Of a stretch of 64,000 nt of DNA, positions 28,088 through 36,554 are shown one piece after another (position 1 is the stretch's first letter; each line of letters opens with the position of its first letter). The stretch spans positions 1 through 64,000 of the forward strand of contig NZ_FNIJ01000016.1 in assembly GCF_900103845.1 (NCBI RefSeq), written 5' to 3'. The translations under genes were made by a program, and so were the position numbers. The notes beneath the pieces are model-generated. The model was given only the letters and a program-made list of their open reading frames with translations. It did not search any database and was not told the DNA's origin. This DNA comes from Pseudomonas jinjuensis (lineage in GTDB: Bacteria; Pseudomonadota; Gammaproteobacteria; Pseudomonadales; Pseudomonadaceae).

Positions 28088-29386
28088 ATGTCACATCGCA
28101 TCGTAATTGTCGGCGGCGGCGCCGGCGGGCTGGAGCTCGCGACCCGTCTCGGCCGCACCCTGGGTAGACAGGGCAAGGCCAGCATCACCCTGGTCGACGC
28201 CAACCTCACGCACATCTGGAAACCCCTGCTGCACGAAGTCGCCGCCGGCTCGCTCAACTCCTCGGAGGATGAGCTGAACTATGTCGCCCAGGCGAAATGG
28301 AACCACTTCGAGTTCCAGCTCGGCCGCCTCGCCGGGCTGGATCGCGCCGCCAGGCGCATCGAACTGGCCGCGACGCTGGACGAGAACGGCGTCGAGCTGG
28401 TGCCTGCGCGTTCGCTGGAGTACGACAGCCTGGTGATCGCCATCGGCAGCACCACCAACGACTTCGGCACCCAGGGCGCCGCCGAGCACTGCATCTTCCT
28501 CGACACCCGCGAGCAGGCCGAGCGCTTCCATCGCCAGATGCTCAACCACTATCTGCGCGCCCACGCCGGGCACGAGGGCAGCGAGCAGATCAGCGTGGCC
28601 ATCGTCGGCGCCGGGGCGACCGGCGTGGAGCTGGCCGCCGAACTGCACCACGCCGCCCACGAACTGGCCGCCTACGGGCTGGACCGCATCCAGCCGGAGA
28701 ACATGCGCATCACCCTGATCGAGGCCGGCCCGCGCGTGCTGCCGGCGCTGCCGGAACGGATCAGCGGCCCGGTGCACCGCACCCTGGAGAAGCTCGGCGT
28801 GCGCGTCGTGACCGGCGCGGCGGTCAGCCAGGTGACGGCCGACGGCCTGCACACCAGCGCCGGCGAGCACATCCCGGCGAGCCTGAAGGTGTGGGCGGCG
28901 GGCATTCGCGCGCCGGCGCTGCTGAAGGACCTGGACGGGCTGGAAAGCAACCGGATCAACCAGCTGCTGGTGCGCCCCACCCTGCAGACCACCCTCGACG
29001 ACGACATCTTCGCCTTCGGCGACTGCGCGGCCTGCCCGCTCGGCGACGGCAGCGAGCGCAACGTGCCGCCGCGCGCCCAGGCCGCGCACCAGCAGGCTTC
29101 GCTGCTGGTGAAGGCGTTCCGCCTGAAGCTGGAAGGCAAGGCGCTGCCGGAATACCGCTACCAGGACTACGGTTCGCTGATCTCGCTGTCGCGCTTCAGC
29201 GCCGTCGGCAATCTCATGGGCAACCTGATGGGCAGCGTCAAGCTGGAAGGCTGGCTGGCGAGGATGTTCTACATCTCGCTGTACCGGATGCACCAGATGG
29301 CGCTGTACGGGCGCTTCCGCACGCTGCTGCTGATGCTCAGCGACCGCCTCGGCCGCAGCACCGAGCCGCGCTTGAAACTGCACTGA
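28088..29386 (+). CDS. ndh: Type II NADH:quinone dehydrogenase
   Basis: Single-subunit, non-proton-pumping NADH dehydrogenase of the respiratory chain, membrane-associated; 432 aa. N-terminal FAD-binding VIVGGGAGGLELATRLG, NADH-binding VAIVGAGATGVELAAEL near residue 178, and FAFGDCAAC near 312. The C-terminal amphipathic region (ARMFYISLYRMHQMALYG) is typical for membrane attachment. A hairpin follows between ndh and the convergent minor-pilin operon. Confidence 0.94.
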   Translation: MSHRIVIVGGGAGGLELATRLGRTLGRQGKASITLVDANLTHIWKPLLHEVAAGSLNSSEDELNYVAQAKWNHFEFQLGRLAGLDRAARRIELAATLDENGVELVPARSLEYDSLVIAIGSTTNDFGTQGAAEHCIFLDTREQAERFHRQMLNHYLRAHAGHEGSEQISVAIVGAGATGVELAAELHHAAHELAAYGLDRIQPENMRITLIEAGPRVLPALPERISGPVHRTLEKLGVRVVTGAAVSQVTADGLHTSAGEHIPASLKVWAAGIRAPALLKDLDGLESNRINQLLVRPTLQTTLDDDIFAFGDCAACPLGDGSERNVPPRAQAAHQQASLLVKAFRLKLEGKALPEYRYQDYGSLISLSRFSAVGNLMGNLMGSVKLEGWLARMFYISLYRMHQMALYGRFRTLLLMLSDRLGRSTEPRLKLH

Positions 29387-29396
29387 GCCGCGCAGG

Positions 29397-29424
29397 AAAA
29401 GCGCCCGGCGGGCAGCCGGGCGCT
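29397..29424 (-). terminator. Terminator of second minor-pilin operon
   Basis: AGCGCCCGG, 7-base loop and CCGGGCGCT; on the minus strand the stem is followed by TTTTCC. It lies a few bases past the stop of the last gene and may also act on ndh from the other side. Confidence 0.75.
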
Positions 29425-29428
29425 GTCG

Positions 29429-29923
29429 TCACGAACAGCTGCCGGTCGTCGTCTTGGTCACCGAGGCGCGGCCGGTTGCGCTGAAGGTCACGACACGCTC
29501 CTGGCTCCCCGGGTTGGGCGTGGACCGGCACACCGTCAGCACCGCCTGGGTGGAACCGACGCCGGACGGCTGGAACTCCAGCAGCTTCACTTCGGACAAG
29601 ATTCGCAGTCCCGACGGCGCCGCCTTCTCGGCCATCACCACCGTGCCGCCGCCGAGCACGATCCAGCCATCCTCCCAGTCGGCGGACGAACTGCATGTCG
29701 CGCCATCGCTGGAGGCGCACAGCGACACCACCGCGTTGCGCTTGATCGCCTCGCTGCGCGCGACCCGGGCGCCGGACACCAGCGAATTGGCGCTGGCGCC
29801 CAGCTTGCTGCCCAGCGTCATGTCGGAGAAGTTCGGCACGGCGATGGACAGCAGGATGGCGGCCACCGCCAGGGTCACCATCAGTTCGATGATGGTGAAG
29901 CCACGCTCGTTCAGGTTCGTCAT
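29429..29923 (-). CDS. FimT/FimU-like minor pilin (second cluster)
   Basis: A 164-aa GspH/FimT-family minor pilin. Leader MTNLNERG is cut before FTIIELMVTLAVAAILLS (Glu5 present). The motif GARVARSEAIKRNAVVSLC is the FimT/FimU signature, and the mature part has four or more cysteines. It is the last gene of the minus-strand operon, six bases after the PilY1 paralogue, whereas FimU comes first in the canonical cluster. Confidence 0.85.
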   Translation of the reverse strand: MTNLNERGFTIIELMVTLAVAAILLSIAVPNFSDMTLGSKLGASANSLVSGARVARSEAIKRNAVVSLCASSDGATCSSSADWEDGWIVLGGGTVVMAEKAAPSGLRILSEVKLLEFQPSGVGSTQAVLTVCRSTPNPGSQERVVTFSATGRASVTKTTTGSCS

Positions 29924-29931
29924 GCCCGGCC

Positions 29932-32900
29932 CTACTGCTCGATGTTCCAGTACACCCGAGCCTTCGGCTGGGTCTGCCCCGGCGGGGGCTCGGGGGTGGT
30001 GCTTTCCAGGGGCGAGTCGCCACTTGCGCCGATGATGAAGGGCACGGTCACGCCGTTGTCCAGCTTGACCATGCCGGCCACCGGCGACGGCGGCAGGCCA
30101 CCGCCGGCAATCACCTGGAAGCGATCGGTATTGGTGCCCTCGGCGTTGCGGAAGTTGACGTTGTAGACCTGCGCGGTGCCGAGCCCGCTGCAGCTGCTGG
30201 TATCGTTCGGGTCCCGTGGCTGGTGGGTGCTGAAGGTCACGTTGCCGAATACGGTGAGGCCCGCAGTCACCACCTGTTCAGTGGATGCCAGGGCGAGGGA
30301 CCAGCCCTTGGGTGCGGAACTCAACTGCGCGGCGGTAGGCGTGGCGCTCGAGTTGATGTCCAGCAGGGATGCCATGCAGATCAGGCTCGCCCCACCACAG
30401 GCGCCGTCCTCGTCCGCCAGCCAGGTGGTGACGTTGGGACGGTCGCGCACCATGAAGAAGCGGTTGGCCACGCCGGCCGCGTCATCGTAGCTCAGCAGGG
30501 GTTTCTCCCGGTCTCCCGAGCCCACGAGGAGGATGATGTCGCCATTATCGACGACGATGTCCGGGCCGAAGAAGAACTTGCGGTTGGCGGAGCAATCGAC
30601 GGTCGGCGTGTCGCAGCCCAGCGAAGCGATCCTGGTGATGCTCCAGGAACCGGGAGGCGTGTCGCCGATGGGGGTGTTGGCGGTGGCGCCGGAGATGCGG
30701 TACAGGTTGCCGCCGAGGTCGGCCGCATAGGCATAGGTGAGCATGCCGGAGCTGTCGTTCAGCAGCGAAATGTCGCCCACCACGCCACGCAGCGTGTCGA
30801 AGGACTTCAGCAGGTCGCCCGACTCGGCATCGAGCACGTAGATGGCGTCGCCCTTGCCAGCCGAGCCGCAGGTATTGGGATCGGCGTCTTCGCAATTGTC
30901 GTAGCCGCCGCCCATCAACAGGATCGGCTCGTCGCCATTCTGATGCCCCCGCGCCCTGGCCGGCACGGCGGAAGACCAGGTCTGGCCGATCTCCTCGATA
31001 TCCTCGCTGCTGCAATCGTCGTCGTTGCCCAGGTTCGGGCAACCGATCTTCCACTTCAGCTCAGGGTCATTGAACGTGCTGACATCGAAGGCATAGAGCA
31101 CCCGCCCGCCCCGGCGCATGGTGGCGAAGACGGTGGAATCGCTGCCGTCCCGGATCGCCGTGATGGTTCCATCGATGCCATAGGGCTTCGGCTGCGGCGT
31201 CGGGTCGCCCGTCGTATGGCCGGGGAAGGCGATGCTGACGGTGTTGTCGCGCAGGCGCTTGATATTGGGATAGAACTCCGGCGGCATGAACGACCAGATT
31301 TCCCGGCCCGCCGCGAAGCCGCCAATAGCCTCGCTACGGTTGCCGTTCACCGCATGCAGCAAACCGTCGTTGCCGCCATAGAACACCACGATCTGCGGAG
31401 AGGTATCGGTGCCGTAGTTGATGGCCACCGGACGGGAGTGCACGACATCGCCATGCACCGAGGGGCGCATTTCCGTGGTGTTCTCGTTGGTATTCTCGTC
31501 CCGGTTGTCCTGCCCTCGCGCCCAGTTGATCAGTTGATCGCGCTCGGCCGCATCCGCCGCCCCCAGCAGGCTGGCGCTAATCGCATTGTTGCTGATGGCG
31601 AACTCGGTCAGGCCATTGCAGTTGTCGAAGTCCGGCGAACAGGTCTTCACCATGCGCGCCGTGCCCGAGCGCAGGACATAGGCCTGGGCGCCCTTCTCCA
31701 CGATATTGCCGTCCGGCGTATTCGACTTGTCGGAATCAGGCACCGTCAGGCAGGCCCCCTGCGGCCTGAATGCCCAGTAGGTGTCGAGCTCCTCCGGCGT
31801 CCAGAAGCTGCGCGCGCATTCGTCGATGAAGCCGGTATTGGAGTTGATCGCACCGTCGCCCTTGGCATCCTGCAGCCTCAGCACATCGCCGGCGAGCCCC
31901 AGCCTGTATTGCTTGAGGTTGCCGGCCCAGCGCGGAAGGCCGTTCTGGTCGGGGCGGAACATGCCGACGAAGACCTGGTTGAGGAAGGTGCCCTGGGTGT
32001 TCACGCTGACCGGCAGGCTGACCGAGGCGAACACGCTGTTGGTCGCCTGGATCTTCGAGAAGATCGAGTTCAGCGCATTGGCGATTTCCGAGCCGTTGCT
32101 GGTGACATCGAAATACGTGCCGCTGGTGACGTTGGCCATGCTCTTGAGCAACGCCGTCCAGCCGGGACCCTGGCCGTTGGTGACCTTGTTGACGTCCACC
32201 GTGTAGACGGTGATGCCCAGGTCGCTCTTCTTCATGAAGCGCGCCCACTCGTCCGCCACGTTGTCCTGGGAGCCGCTGGGGGAGATCGGAATGGCCGACG
32301 TGTCGCCGCCGACCGCCCTCAGCGCCGCGGTGGCCTGGGTGATGTCGTTGTTGCTGTCCTGCGCGGCGCCGTTGCTGATGTAGATGACGAAGTTCTTGGC
32401 GCAGCCGCCGACGACCGGGTTGGCATACTGGGTGGCGTTCTTCGACGGCAACGCATTGCCGGCCAGGGCGTATATGTCCGCGGATGCGTCTCTGCTCCCG
32501 GATGCGCCCGTGCCGGTGGGATTGCCGGCGTAGTCGGTCTTGACCTTCTGGTTGCCGGCATACGGCGTGCCGGCGGAGAAGTACAGGTAGGCTTCCTGCA
32601 TCGCCTTGCCGGCCTTGCCGGCGTTGCCCTTGTCCTCGCCGACGTCGAGGCTGTCGACCAGCGCCTGGTATTTGAGCTTGGTGTTGGCATCCAGCAGGCG
32701 GATGGCCGCCCGCACATAGGCGCCATCGTTACCCTTGTTGTCCTTGCCGGTTTCGGTGAACAGCATCAGGCCGACACGGAACTGGTCCGCCTCCAGCGCG
32801 CTGATCACCGACGACAGCGCGTCGATCTCGTTGCTGAACGGCGTGTTCCAGTTCGCCGTATTGTCCAGGATGATCAGGACGTTCGGTGCCGACGTGGCGT

Positions 32901-33030
32901 TTGGCGGGGTCCCGACGAACAGGTCGATGTCCTCCGCCCAGCCCGGGTGCTGGAAGATCAGCAGGAGCAATGGCAGCAGTCTGGACCAGTAGCGCTTCTT
33001 CGACTGAGGGTGGTTCGGCAGGACAGTCAT
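29932..33030 (-). CDS. PilY1-like pilus tip/assembly protein (second cluster)
   Basis: A 1032-aa exported protein with an N-terminal signal (LLPLLLLIFQHPGWAED). The N-terminal von Willebrand A domain is degenerate: the MIDAS Asp-x-Ser-x-Ser reads Asp56-Asn-Thr-Ala-Asn60, and the later TDG equivalent is SNG. The C-terminal PilY1 beta-propeller is present (GDVVHSRPVAINYG; VFYGGNDGLLHAVN; MRRGGRVLYAFDVS). The Ca-binding loop before YAADLGGNLYRI (near residue 765) lacks the acidic ligands of P. aeruginosa PilY1. It may act in pilus priming or as an alternative tip adhesin with altered metal control. Confidence 0.85.
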   Translation of the reverse strand: MTVLPNHPQSKKRYWSRLLPLLLLIFQHPGWAEDIDLFVGTPPNATSAPNVLIILDNTANWNTPFSNEIDALSSVISALEADQFRVGLMLFTETGKDNKGNDGAYVRAAIRLLDANTKLKYQALVDSLDVGEDKGNAGKAGKAMQEAYLYFSAGTPYAGNQKVKTDYAGNPTGTGASGSRDASADIYALAGNALPSKNATQYANPVVGGCAKNFVIYISNGAAQDSNNDITQATAALRAVGGDTSAIPISPSGSQDNVADEWARFMKKSDLGITVYTVDVNKVTNGQGPGWTALLKSMANVTSGTYFDVTSNGSEIANALNSIFSKIQATNSVFASVSLPVSVNTQGTFLNQVFVGMFRPDQNGLPRWAGNLKQYRLGLAGDVLRLQDAKGDGAINSNTGFIDECARSFWTPEELDTYWAFRPQGACLTVPDSDKSNTPDGNIVEKGAQAYVLRSGTARMVKTCSPDFDNCNGLTEFAISNNAISASLLGAADAAERDQLINWARGQDNRDENTNENTTEMRPSVHGDVVHSRPVAINYGTDTSPQIVVFYGGNDGLLHAVNGNRSEAIGGFAAGREIWSFMPPEFYPNIKRLRDNTVSIAFPGHTTGDPTPQPKPYGIDGTITAIRDGSDSTVFATMRRGGRVLYAFDVSTFNDPELKWKIGCPNLGNDDDCSSEDIEEIGQTWSSAVPARARGHQNGDEPILLMGGGYDNCEDADPNTCGSAGKGDAIYVLDAESGDLLKSFDTLRGVVGDISLLNDSSGMLTYAYAADLGGNLYRISGATANTPIGDTPPGSWSITRIASLGCDTPTVDCSANRKFFFGPDIVVDNGDIILLVGSGDREKPLLSYDDAAGVANRFFMVRDRPNVTTWLADEDGACGGASLICMASLLDINSSATPTAAQLSSAPKGWSLALASTEQVVTAGLTVFGNVTFSTHQPRDPNDTSSCSGLGTAQVYNVNFRNAEGTNTDRFQVIAGGGLPPSPVAGMVKLDNGVTVPFIIGASGDSPLESTTPEPPPGQTQPKARVYWNIEQ

Positions 33031-33052
33031 GGTCGCTCCCCGTCATTCCAGG

Positions 33053-33529
33053 TCATGGACACACTGCATTCTTCTGGGCGTCGGTCAGCAATACGCGCAC
33101 GCCTGACCGGACATGAACCGATGCCCCCGTGGCGGCATCGTCGACGCGTGCGTCCAGGTTCCACACGGTGTTCCACCTGGCGCTGGAAAGACCGGGAAGA
33201 CTGGCGCTGCTGGGCGTGGAGGAAGGCGCCGCGGTCACCCGCAGACAGGCAGGCGCGGCCATGGCGACCACGTAGTCCGTCCGGTTGTCGTTGTTGAGAT
33301 CCACATTCAGGGATTCGGCAACCGGGGCGCTGGCGAAGGCCGAACTCATCACCCGTTCGATGGCCACGTTGGCGGCGGCGATCGCCTCGTTGCGGTTCTG
33401 CATGTTGCCCACCGCCTTGAGGTTGGAGCCGCTCAGGTTGAAGGCGCCGGTGACCATCAGGGTCATCAGCAGCATCATGATCAGCGCGACGATCAACGCC
33501 GCGCCGCGCTGCGCAGGGGCCGTATTCAT
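33053..33529 (-). CDS. PilX-like minor pilin (second cluster)
   Basis: A 158-aa PilX-type minor pilin: MNTAPAQRG, then AALIVALIMMLLMTLMVTGAFNLS, with Val rather than Glu at position 5, as is common for PilX, and a following helix GNMQNRNEAIAAANVAIERVM. The start overlaps the PilW-like stop by four bases, and the PilY1-like gene follows after 22 bases. Confidence 0.82.
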   Translation of the reverse strand: MNTAPAQRGAALIVALIMMLLMTLMVTGAFNLSGSNLKAVGNMQNRNEAIAAANVAIERVMSSAFASAPVAESLNVDLNNDNRTDYVVAMAAPACLRVTAAPSSTPSSASLPGLSSARWNTVWNLDARVDDAATGASVHVRSGVRVLLTDAQKNAVCP

Positions 33530-34665
33530 GGCGTTGCCCTCCTGCCGGAGATGTTGTTCAGCCGCACCGTGGTGCTGAAGACGTGGCGCTTGTAGCTGTC
33601 CGTGAACGGCCCGTAGGTGACGCCGCCCAGGCTATAGGTCTTGCTCGAACTGTAGCCCGGCGTGGCGTCGCGGCTGCGGACCAGCACGTCGATCTTCGCG
33701 GCCACGGCATTCATCAGCTGATCCATGCTGCAGGGCACCGCTTCGGTGCATCGGACGAAGGCGCCATCGGGCGTTCCATCGCCGCGGTTGGTGGGAGATG
33801 TCCGGGTGGACTCGTCCGCCCAGGCCACCGCCGCGGTGTAGTCCACAGCCGCGCCGCTGTCGCTGACGTCGTCTATTCCCAGCGTCACGGCGAAGCCCTC
33901 GATGCCCTCGATCAGGGCTACCGCCGGCTGCTGCTGGTTTTCCGGGGTGGCGCCGGCGGAGGTGCCGAACTGCGAACGCATCAGGGTCGGTATCCCGTCG
34001 CCCGGGGTTACCGCGTAGTCCCGGATGTAATAGAGGTTGGCGACATAGCGCCGCTTTTCCGCAATGGTGGTGCAGTTGCGCCGCTGCAGGGTGAATCCGG
34101 TGGTGTCCAGGACGTAGGGCTCGGCGGTCTCGCTGTCGCAGAACGAGGCCTGGAAATACACCGGCCCGCTCACATCGGCCGCACAGTTCGCCGCCCCGGC
34201 TGCGCAGGTGTCGGCATGGCGCACCACCAGCACATCGGTGCCTTCCTTTCTGTCGGTGACGATCGCGCCACAGCCGGCCGGGACGCCCGCATAGACCTGC
34301 AGCGGGATGCCCAGCAGGTTGGTCCTGTCCTGCGCCGTCCAGGACGAGAAGACCTCGCAGGGGGCCGGTATGTCATCGGGCACGTCGCTGGGGATGTCGC
34401 TGGCGGTCAGGTCGTCGAACTGCGGGATATAGCCGTTCCAGAAGCCGGTATGCAGCAGGTCCGCCTGCACGACCTGGATGGCGAAGCGGCCGTTCTCGAT
34501 CAGCGCGTTGGTCTTGGCCATTTCGTCGTTGGCGCGACTGAGATTCAGGTAGAGCGTCAGTACCGCCGACATGATCAGCAGGCTGATCACCGACGCCACC
34601 ATCAGTTCGATCAGGCTCAGGCCCCGCTGCCGGCCGGCCGGCGCACCCGTCTGTCGGCGCTTCAT
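33526..34665 (-). CDS. PilW-like minor pilin (second cluster)
   Basis: A 379-aa PilW-type protein, much longer than the 216-aa PilW at 51685-52335. Leader and helix QRGLSLIELMVASVISLLIM with Glu5, followed by ALIENGRFAIQVVQADLLHTGFWNGY, which is characteristic of PilW. The extra length is a cysteine-rich globular part (CEVFSSW, CGAIV, CAAGAANCAAD, CDSETAE, RRNC). Start ATG 34665 overlaps the PilV-like stop. Confidence 0.85.
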   Translation of the reverse strand: MKRRQTGAPAGRQRGLSLIELMVASVISLLIMSAVLTLYLNLSRANDEMAKTNALIENGRFAIQVVQADLLHTGFWNGYIPQFDDLTASDIPSDVPDDIPAPCEVFSSWTAQDRTNLLGIPLQVYAGVPAGCGAIVTDRKEGTDVLVVRHADTCAAGAANCAADVSGPVYFQASFCDSETAEPYVLDTTGFTLQRRNCTTIAEKRRYVANLYYIRDYAVTPGDGIPTLMRSQFGTSAGATPENQQQPAVALIEGIEGFAVTLGIDDVSDSGAAVDYTAAVAWADESTRTSPTNRGDGTPDGAFVRCTEAVPCSMDQLMNAVAAKIDVLVRSRDATPGYSSSKTYSLGGVTYGPFTDSYKRHVFSTTVRLNNISGRRATP

Positions 34666-35222
34666 AGCGGCGCCACCCGGACCATGGTGGTCACCACGCG
34701 CCGGCAGAGGTCGTTCACGCAGGCCGAACTGCCGTTGTACAGGCCGGCGCCACAGGCCACTCCGTCGGGCGGAGCGGAAATGGGCGTCATGCCCTGCCAG
34801 GCGATGGTGATCAGATAGGTGTCGCTGCCTACCGATTCGACGCAGCCGCGGCCGCCGATCATTGCCCCCAGCTTCTTGCTGGCAGCATCCACTTCGGCGG
34901 CGCCCTGCAGGGCACGGCACCACTCCGCGCTGTCGCTCTGCTGACGGGAGGCGCCATCGCTGCAGGTCGCGCCGACGCCAAGCGGCGAGGATGCGCCGGT
35001 CACATAGCTGGCCGCCGCGTTCGCGTTCGCCAGGATGCGATTGGACATGTCGTCCAGCAGGATCAGCGCCTGGGCGCGCTGGTAGGACTCGACGTCGGAA
35101 ACCTGCATGCGCGACTGCAATTTCGCGAGGCCGAGCAGACCGATCAGCAAAATCACGATGGTGACCAGGACTTCGATCAGGCTGATGCCACGCTGTCGTG
35201 GTGAAACGGCCGAAGCGTCCAT
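34662..35222 (-). CDS. PilV-like minor pilin (second cluster)
   Basis: A 186-aa minor pilin: SPRQRG, then ISLIEVLVTIVILLIGLLGLAKLQ (Glu5), the characteristic PilV helix LLGLAxLQ. ATG 35222 is preferred to the GTG codons at 35231 and 35228, which lie in the upstream gene's stop region. Even numbers of Cys in the mature part suggest disulfides. Confidence 0.83.
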   Translation of the reverse strand: MDASAVSPRQRGISLIEVLVTIVILLIGLLGLAKLQSRMQVSDVESYQRAQALILLDDMSNRILANANAAASYVTGASSPLGVGATCSDGASRQQSDSAEWCRALQGAAEVDAASKKLGAMIGGRGCVESVGSDTYLITIAWQGMTPISAPPDGVACGAGLYNGSSACVNDLCRRVVTTMVRVAPL

Positions 35223-35224
35223 GA

Positions 35225-35614
35225 TCACCACTTCCCGGTCGGCGTCTTCACGCCTTCGCTGGTGAGCGTCAGTGCGCCATCGCCGGCCTGCGCCCCGGTG
35301 GGCGTGAAGGTGATGGTGAAGGTCGGAACCGATCCCGAGCCCAGCGTGATGTCATAGCCGTAGTTGGCGGACACCTCGCTGGACAGCGCGTATCCGCCGC
35401 TTTCCAGCTCGCTCTTGCTGGCATAGGTCCGGTTGGCGAGAAGATATTGCTGCTGGCGGTTGGCAATATCCATCATCTCGGCCTGCGCGGCGGCGCGCTT
35501 GCCTCGGATCACGTATTGCTGGTAGCTCGGATAGGCCACCATCGCCAGAATCGCGACGATAGCGACGGCTATCATCAGCTCGATCAGGGTGAACCCCTTG
35601 CGATGCTTCGACAT
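35225..35614 (-). CDS. PilE-like minor pilin (second cluster, first gene)
   Basis: A 129-aa pilin-like protein, MSKHRKG then [37 protein letters not shown]; it matches the PilE/type-IV-pilin-like group in which YPSYQ(Q/S)YV follows the helix. It leads the operon, whereas PilE is last in the canonical cluster. No clear promoter was found in the 430 bp upstream. Confidence 0.83.
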   Translation of the reverse strand: MSKHRKGFTLIELMIAVAIVAILAMVAYPSYQQYVIRGKRAAAQAEMMDIANRQQQYLLANRTYASKSELESGGYALSSEVSANYGYDITLGSGSVPTFTITFTPTGAQAGDGALTLTSEGVKTPTGKW

Positions 35615-36044
35615 CAGTGCGCCTCACGGATGGCACATATAGTTCTTGTCGTCGCACTCGTTCTTCGAGCGGTGCAACTTTTATTTTAACGCTGCCCGAG
35701 GCAAGGCCCAGAAAACAGCTGTGGCTCACTGAGCCGTTCGGCAAGCACATTCATCCATATATCGGATCAGCCGCCAAACCTCGCGAACCTAGCATATGGC
35801 CAGACCTCCAGCCTTCTGCGGAGCTCTTTTTTTGAAAAGCGGGAGATACATCACACTCTACTGCGGCCTGCCAACCGGCCTTATATCCATAAAGGCGAGC
35901 GGGCGAAAAAGTTATCGATAAAACCTCTTGGCCCACCACCGATCCGGTGGAAGCGCTGTCATCGATACAAGCAGAAATGTGGGGATGGCGGCCGGAAGGA
36001 AGGCCCTGCGGCGTTGCCGCGAAGCCATGAATGGCCCGGAAACG
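35615..36044. other. Intergenic region upstream of second minor-pilin operon
   Basis: A 430-bp stretch of lower GC with no credible gene, no repeat family of this window and no strong promoter recognised. Neither a GG-N10-GC sigma-54 pattern nor a well-spaced sigma-70 pair stands out. TAAAAT on the minus strand near 35687 is a possible -10. It must contain the operon's control region. Confidence 0.4.
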
Positions 36045-36074
36045 AAAAAAGCCAGGACTATGCCTGGCTTTTTT
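36045..36074 (-). terminator. Terminator of the tRNA operon
   Basis: AAAAAAGCCAGG, six-base loop, CCTGGCTTTTTT; 24 bases past the 3' end of tRNA-Lys on the minus strand. The flanking A and T runs make it symmetrical. Confidence 0.9.
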
Positions 36075-36098
36075 CTTGCTGAACTTGCCAGCAATATA

Positions 36099-36174
36099 TG
36101 GTGGGTCGTGTAGGATTCGAACCTACGACCAATTGGTTAAAAGCCAACTGCTCTACCGACTGAGCTAACGACCC
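36099..36174 (-). tRNA. tRNA-Lys (anticodon TTT)
   Basis: The minus strand starts GGGTCGTTAGCTCAGTCGG, anticodon loop GGCTTTTAACC, T-loop GGTTCGAATCC and ends ACGACCCACCA with encoded CCA. Last of a three-tRNA operon. Confidence 0.96.
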
Positions 36175-36181
36175 ATAAAGG

Positions 36182-36258
36182 TGGTCGGGGTAGAGAGATT
36201 CGAACTCCCGACATCCTGCTCCCAAAGCAGGCGCGCTACCGGACTGCGCTATACCCCG
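36182..36258 (-). tRNA. tRNA-Pro (anticodon TGG)
   Basis: The minus strand starts CGGGGTATAGCGCAGTCCGG, anticodon loop GCTTTGGGAGC, T-loop AGTTCGAATCT and ends TACCCCGACCA. Seven bases separate it from tRNA-Lys. Confidence 0.96.
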
Positions 36259-36267
36259 CTTGGAAGT

Positions 36268-36343
<76 letters not shown>

Positions 36344-36408
36344 ACGACGAGCCTTCCAATCTCCTCTACGCTTCGGCTTTTGCCGAGTTCCCGTAGCTGA
36401 GGCGCGCC

Positions 36409-36436
36409 ATTTTACGGTTCCCGAACCGCATGTCAA
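36409..36436 (-). promoter_or_regulatory. Strong sigma-70 promoter of the tRNA operon
   Basis: On the minus strand TTGACA, 16-base spacer, TAAAAT, with a GC-rich discriminator (GGCGCGCC) as expected for stringently controlled stable RNA promoters. Confidence 0.85.
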
Positions 36437-36465
36437 CCCTCTGATCCAAAAAGTTTTTTCTTCCT

Positions 36466-36494
36466 TTGCAGGGGTGCTTGCACATTGCTATATC
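36466..36494 (+). promoter_or_regulatory. Sigma-70-like promoter for DUF1631 copy 2
   Basis: TTGCAG, 17-base spacer, TATATC; 60 bases before the DUF1631 ATG at 36555. Confidence 0.5.
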
Positions 36495-36554
36495 TCAATA
36501 GGATTCGCGAGAACTCTGCAGCGTGTTTCGGATTGATCACGGACAGGATCGCCA

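Noticed and set aside
30223-33297. 1024-codon open frame opposite the second PilY1 gene
   Set aside because: Antisense shadow; the minus-strand frame has a signal peptide and PilY1 motifs, the plus-strand one has none.
35751-35939. Small frames upstream of the second minor-pilin operon
   Set aside because: No ribosome-binding site, no recognisable protein features, and they overlap one another on both strands.
35615-36044. Sigma-54 promoter for the second minor-pilin operon
   Set aside because: No GG-N10-GC arrangement in a TGGC/TTGC context was found on the minus strand, unlike the clear pilA promoter.
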